From the NCBI GenBank assembly GCA_913776045.1, contig CAJYOI010000041.1:124001-188000 (forward strand): a stretch of 64,000 nt of DNA, written 5' to 3'. The notes beneath the pieces were generated by a model. The model worked only from the letters and a program-made list of their open reading frames with translations, did not search any database and was not told the origin of the DNA. The position numbers and the translations under genes were made by a program. This DNA comes from an uncultured Sphingomonas sp. Lineage in GTDB: Bacteria > Pseudomonadota > Alphaproteobacteria > Sphingomonadales > Sphingomonadaceae. Shown here one piece after another: positions 63,067-64,000 of this stretch (position 1 is the first letter of the stretch; every line of letters starts with the position of its first letter).

Positions 63067-64000
63067 GCGGCGATGCCCTCGGCGAATATCGGCAGCTCGG
63101 CAATCTCGGCGGCGGTGGCTTGAGCCTCCACGAAGTTCGACACGGTGACCCCGACCAGACGGATGCCCTTCTCCGCCGGCAGAACCGACCGGATCAGTTC
63201 CAGCGCCGCCTGACGAAGACCGTCATGGGTCGCCACCGCCGTTGGCTGGCTCCGACTGCGCGTGATCTGCTGGAAGTCGCCATACTTCACCTTCACGGTC
63301 ACGGTGCGACCGAACGAGCACCTGCCGTCACACCAGCGCCAGACCTCGTCAGCCATGCGCAGCACGCCCGCCTTGATATCCGCCGCCTCGACCAGATTGC
63401 GATCGAACGTGGTTTCCGACCCCGACGACTTGCGCACACGGTTAGGATTCACCGGCCGGTCGTCCACCCCGCGCGCGATGGCGTGATACCAACCGGCGGA
63501 ACTGCCGAAGTGCTCCTGCAGGAACTCGAACGGCTTCGCGCGCAGGTCCGCGCCCGTCTCGATGCCCAAGCGCTTCATCTTCTCGGCGGTCACCGGCCCC
63601 ACGCCGTGGAACCGACTGACCGGCAGTGTCTCGACCCAGGCAGCACCCATGTCCGGCGTGACCGCGAACTGCCCGTTGGGCTTGCGGTGGTCGGACGCGA
63701 GCTTGGCCAGGAACTTGTTGTAGGAGATGCCGGCCGACGCGGTCAGCCCGGTCTCCTCCAGGATCGCCGCGCGGATGGCCTTCGCCGTCAGCCATGCGGT
63801 CTCGATCCCCGCCTTGTTGGCGGTCACGTCGAGATAGGCCTCGTCGAGCGAAAGCGGCTGGATCAAGTCGGTGTAGCGCGCGAAAACCTCGTGGATCTGC
63901 CCCGAGACCTGCTTGTAGACGTCGAAGCGCGGCGGCACGAACACCAGGTCCGGGCAGCGGCGCATCGCCGTCACCGAAGGCAGCGCAGACCGGACGCCGA
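63063..64000 (-). CDS. dinB: DNA polymerase IV (DinB), 5' end beyond window
   Basis: At least 312 residues visible, continuing past position 64000 (GVRSALPS... frame is open to the edge). Motifs: SLDEAYLDVT (catalytic Asp/Glu), GISYNKFLAKLASDHRKPNG (HhH and thumb region), and a little-finger end VGVTVSNF. Y-family translesion polymerase. The missing N-terminus would carry the first catalytic Asp. Confidence 0.93.
   Translation of the reverse strand, partial: GVRSALPSVTAMRRCPDLVFVPPRFDVYKQVSGQIHEVFARYTDLIQPLSLDEAYLDVTANKAGIETAWLTAKAIRAAILEETGLTASAGISYNKFLAKLASDHRKPNGQFAVTPDMGAAWVETLPVSRFHGVGPVTAEKMKRLGIETGADLRAKPFEFLQEHFGSSAGWYHAIARGVDDRPVNPNRVRKSSGSETTFDRNLVEAADIKAGVLRMADEVWRWCDGRCSFGRTVTVKVKYGDFQQITRSRSQPTAVATHDGLRQAALELIRSVLPAEKGIRLVGVTVSNFVEAQATAAEIAELPIFAEGIAA

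Overview
The window looks like a chromosomal piece of a high-GC alphaproteobacterium, most likely a sphingomonad. Signs are the purC-purS-purQ order with a yhhQ-type transporter, alphaproteobacterial LexA boxes (GAAC-N7-GAAC), an ImuA-ImuB-DnaE2 mutasome, and frequent GTG/TTG starts with NTGA stop-start overlaps. The species call is inference; no rRNA or marker gene is present.

Layout. Positions 1-3060 are core: purine biosynthesis genes and a queuosine-precursor transporter. A tRNA-Arg(UCU) gene at 3086-3162 marks the edge, and everything after it to 64000 is accessory. No tyrosine integrase or second tRNA-end copy was recognised, so a distal boundary, if there is one, probably lies outside the window. 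The accessory region reads as a defence, repair and mobility island: (a) 3.3-8.4 kb, a HEPN/DUF4209 protein, a DUF5623-like protein and an HNH protein; (b) 8.4-12.7 kb, a bacterial ubiquitin-like operon (three-lobed multiubiquitin, ThiF/E1-like enzyme, odd AAA protein, two unknown proteins); (c) 12.8-18.0 kb, sce7726 nuclease-like, beta protein, XRE-ImmA/IrrE, DUF6932 nucleotidyltransferase-like, a DUF2971-like protein and an HNH protein; (d) 18.0-24.4 kb, exonuclease, ArsR-type regulator and a SLATT + SMODS (CBASS-like) pair set among broken genes; (e) 24.4-36.8 kb, DNA-damage functions: two SRAP proteins (one with every catalytic residue lost), AlkB-like, ImuA, a HEPN protein, ImuB and DnaE2; (f) 36.9-40.0 kb, a membrane protein and a phospholipase D-like protein; (g) 40.3-46.9 kb, a SIR2 + Septu-like ATPase/HNH cassette flanked by two related proteins that look like inactivated transposase/integrase cores; (h) 47.0-55.8 kb, a translationally coupled Tn7-like transposition operon (TnsA, TnsB, TnsC, TniQ plus small unknown genes); (i) 55.9-64.0 kb, RES-domain toxin, aldo/keto reductase, HNH nuclease, two DEDD exonucleases and DinB (cut by the window end).

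How it works together. Three separate loci (ubiquitin-like operon/sce7726, exonuclease operon/arsR, and the 24.3 kb gene) share an 18-bp palindrome of the form GTTCAA-N6-TTGAAC. The ArsR-type gene sits beside one of these sites and is the obvious candidate regulator, which would make this a small co-regulated defence regulon. The mutasome and one SRAP gene carry LexA-type boxes. The strongest candidates for something undescribed are the palindrome regulon including the multiubiquitin operon, and the paired dead-integrase proteins bracketing a SIR2/ATPase/HNH cassette next to a Tn7-like operon.
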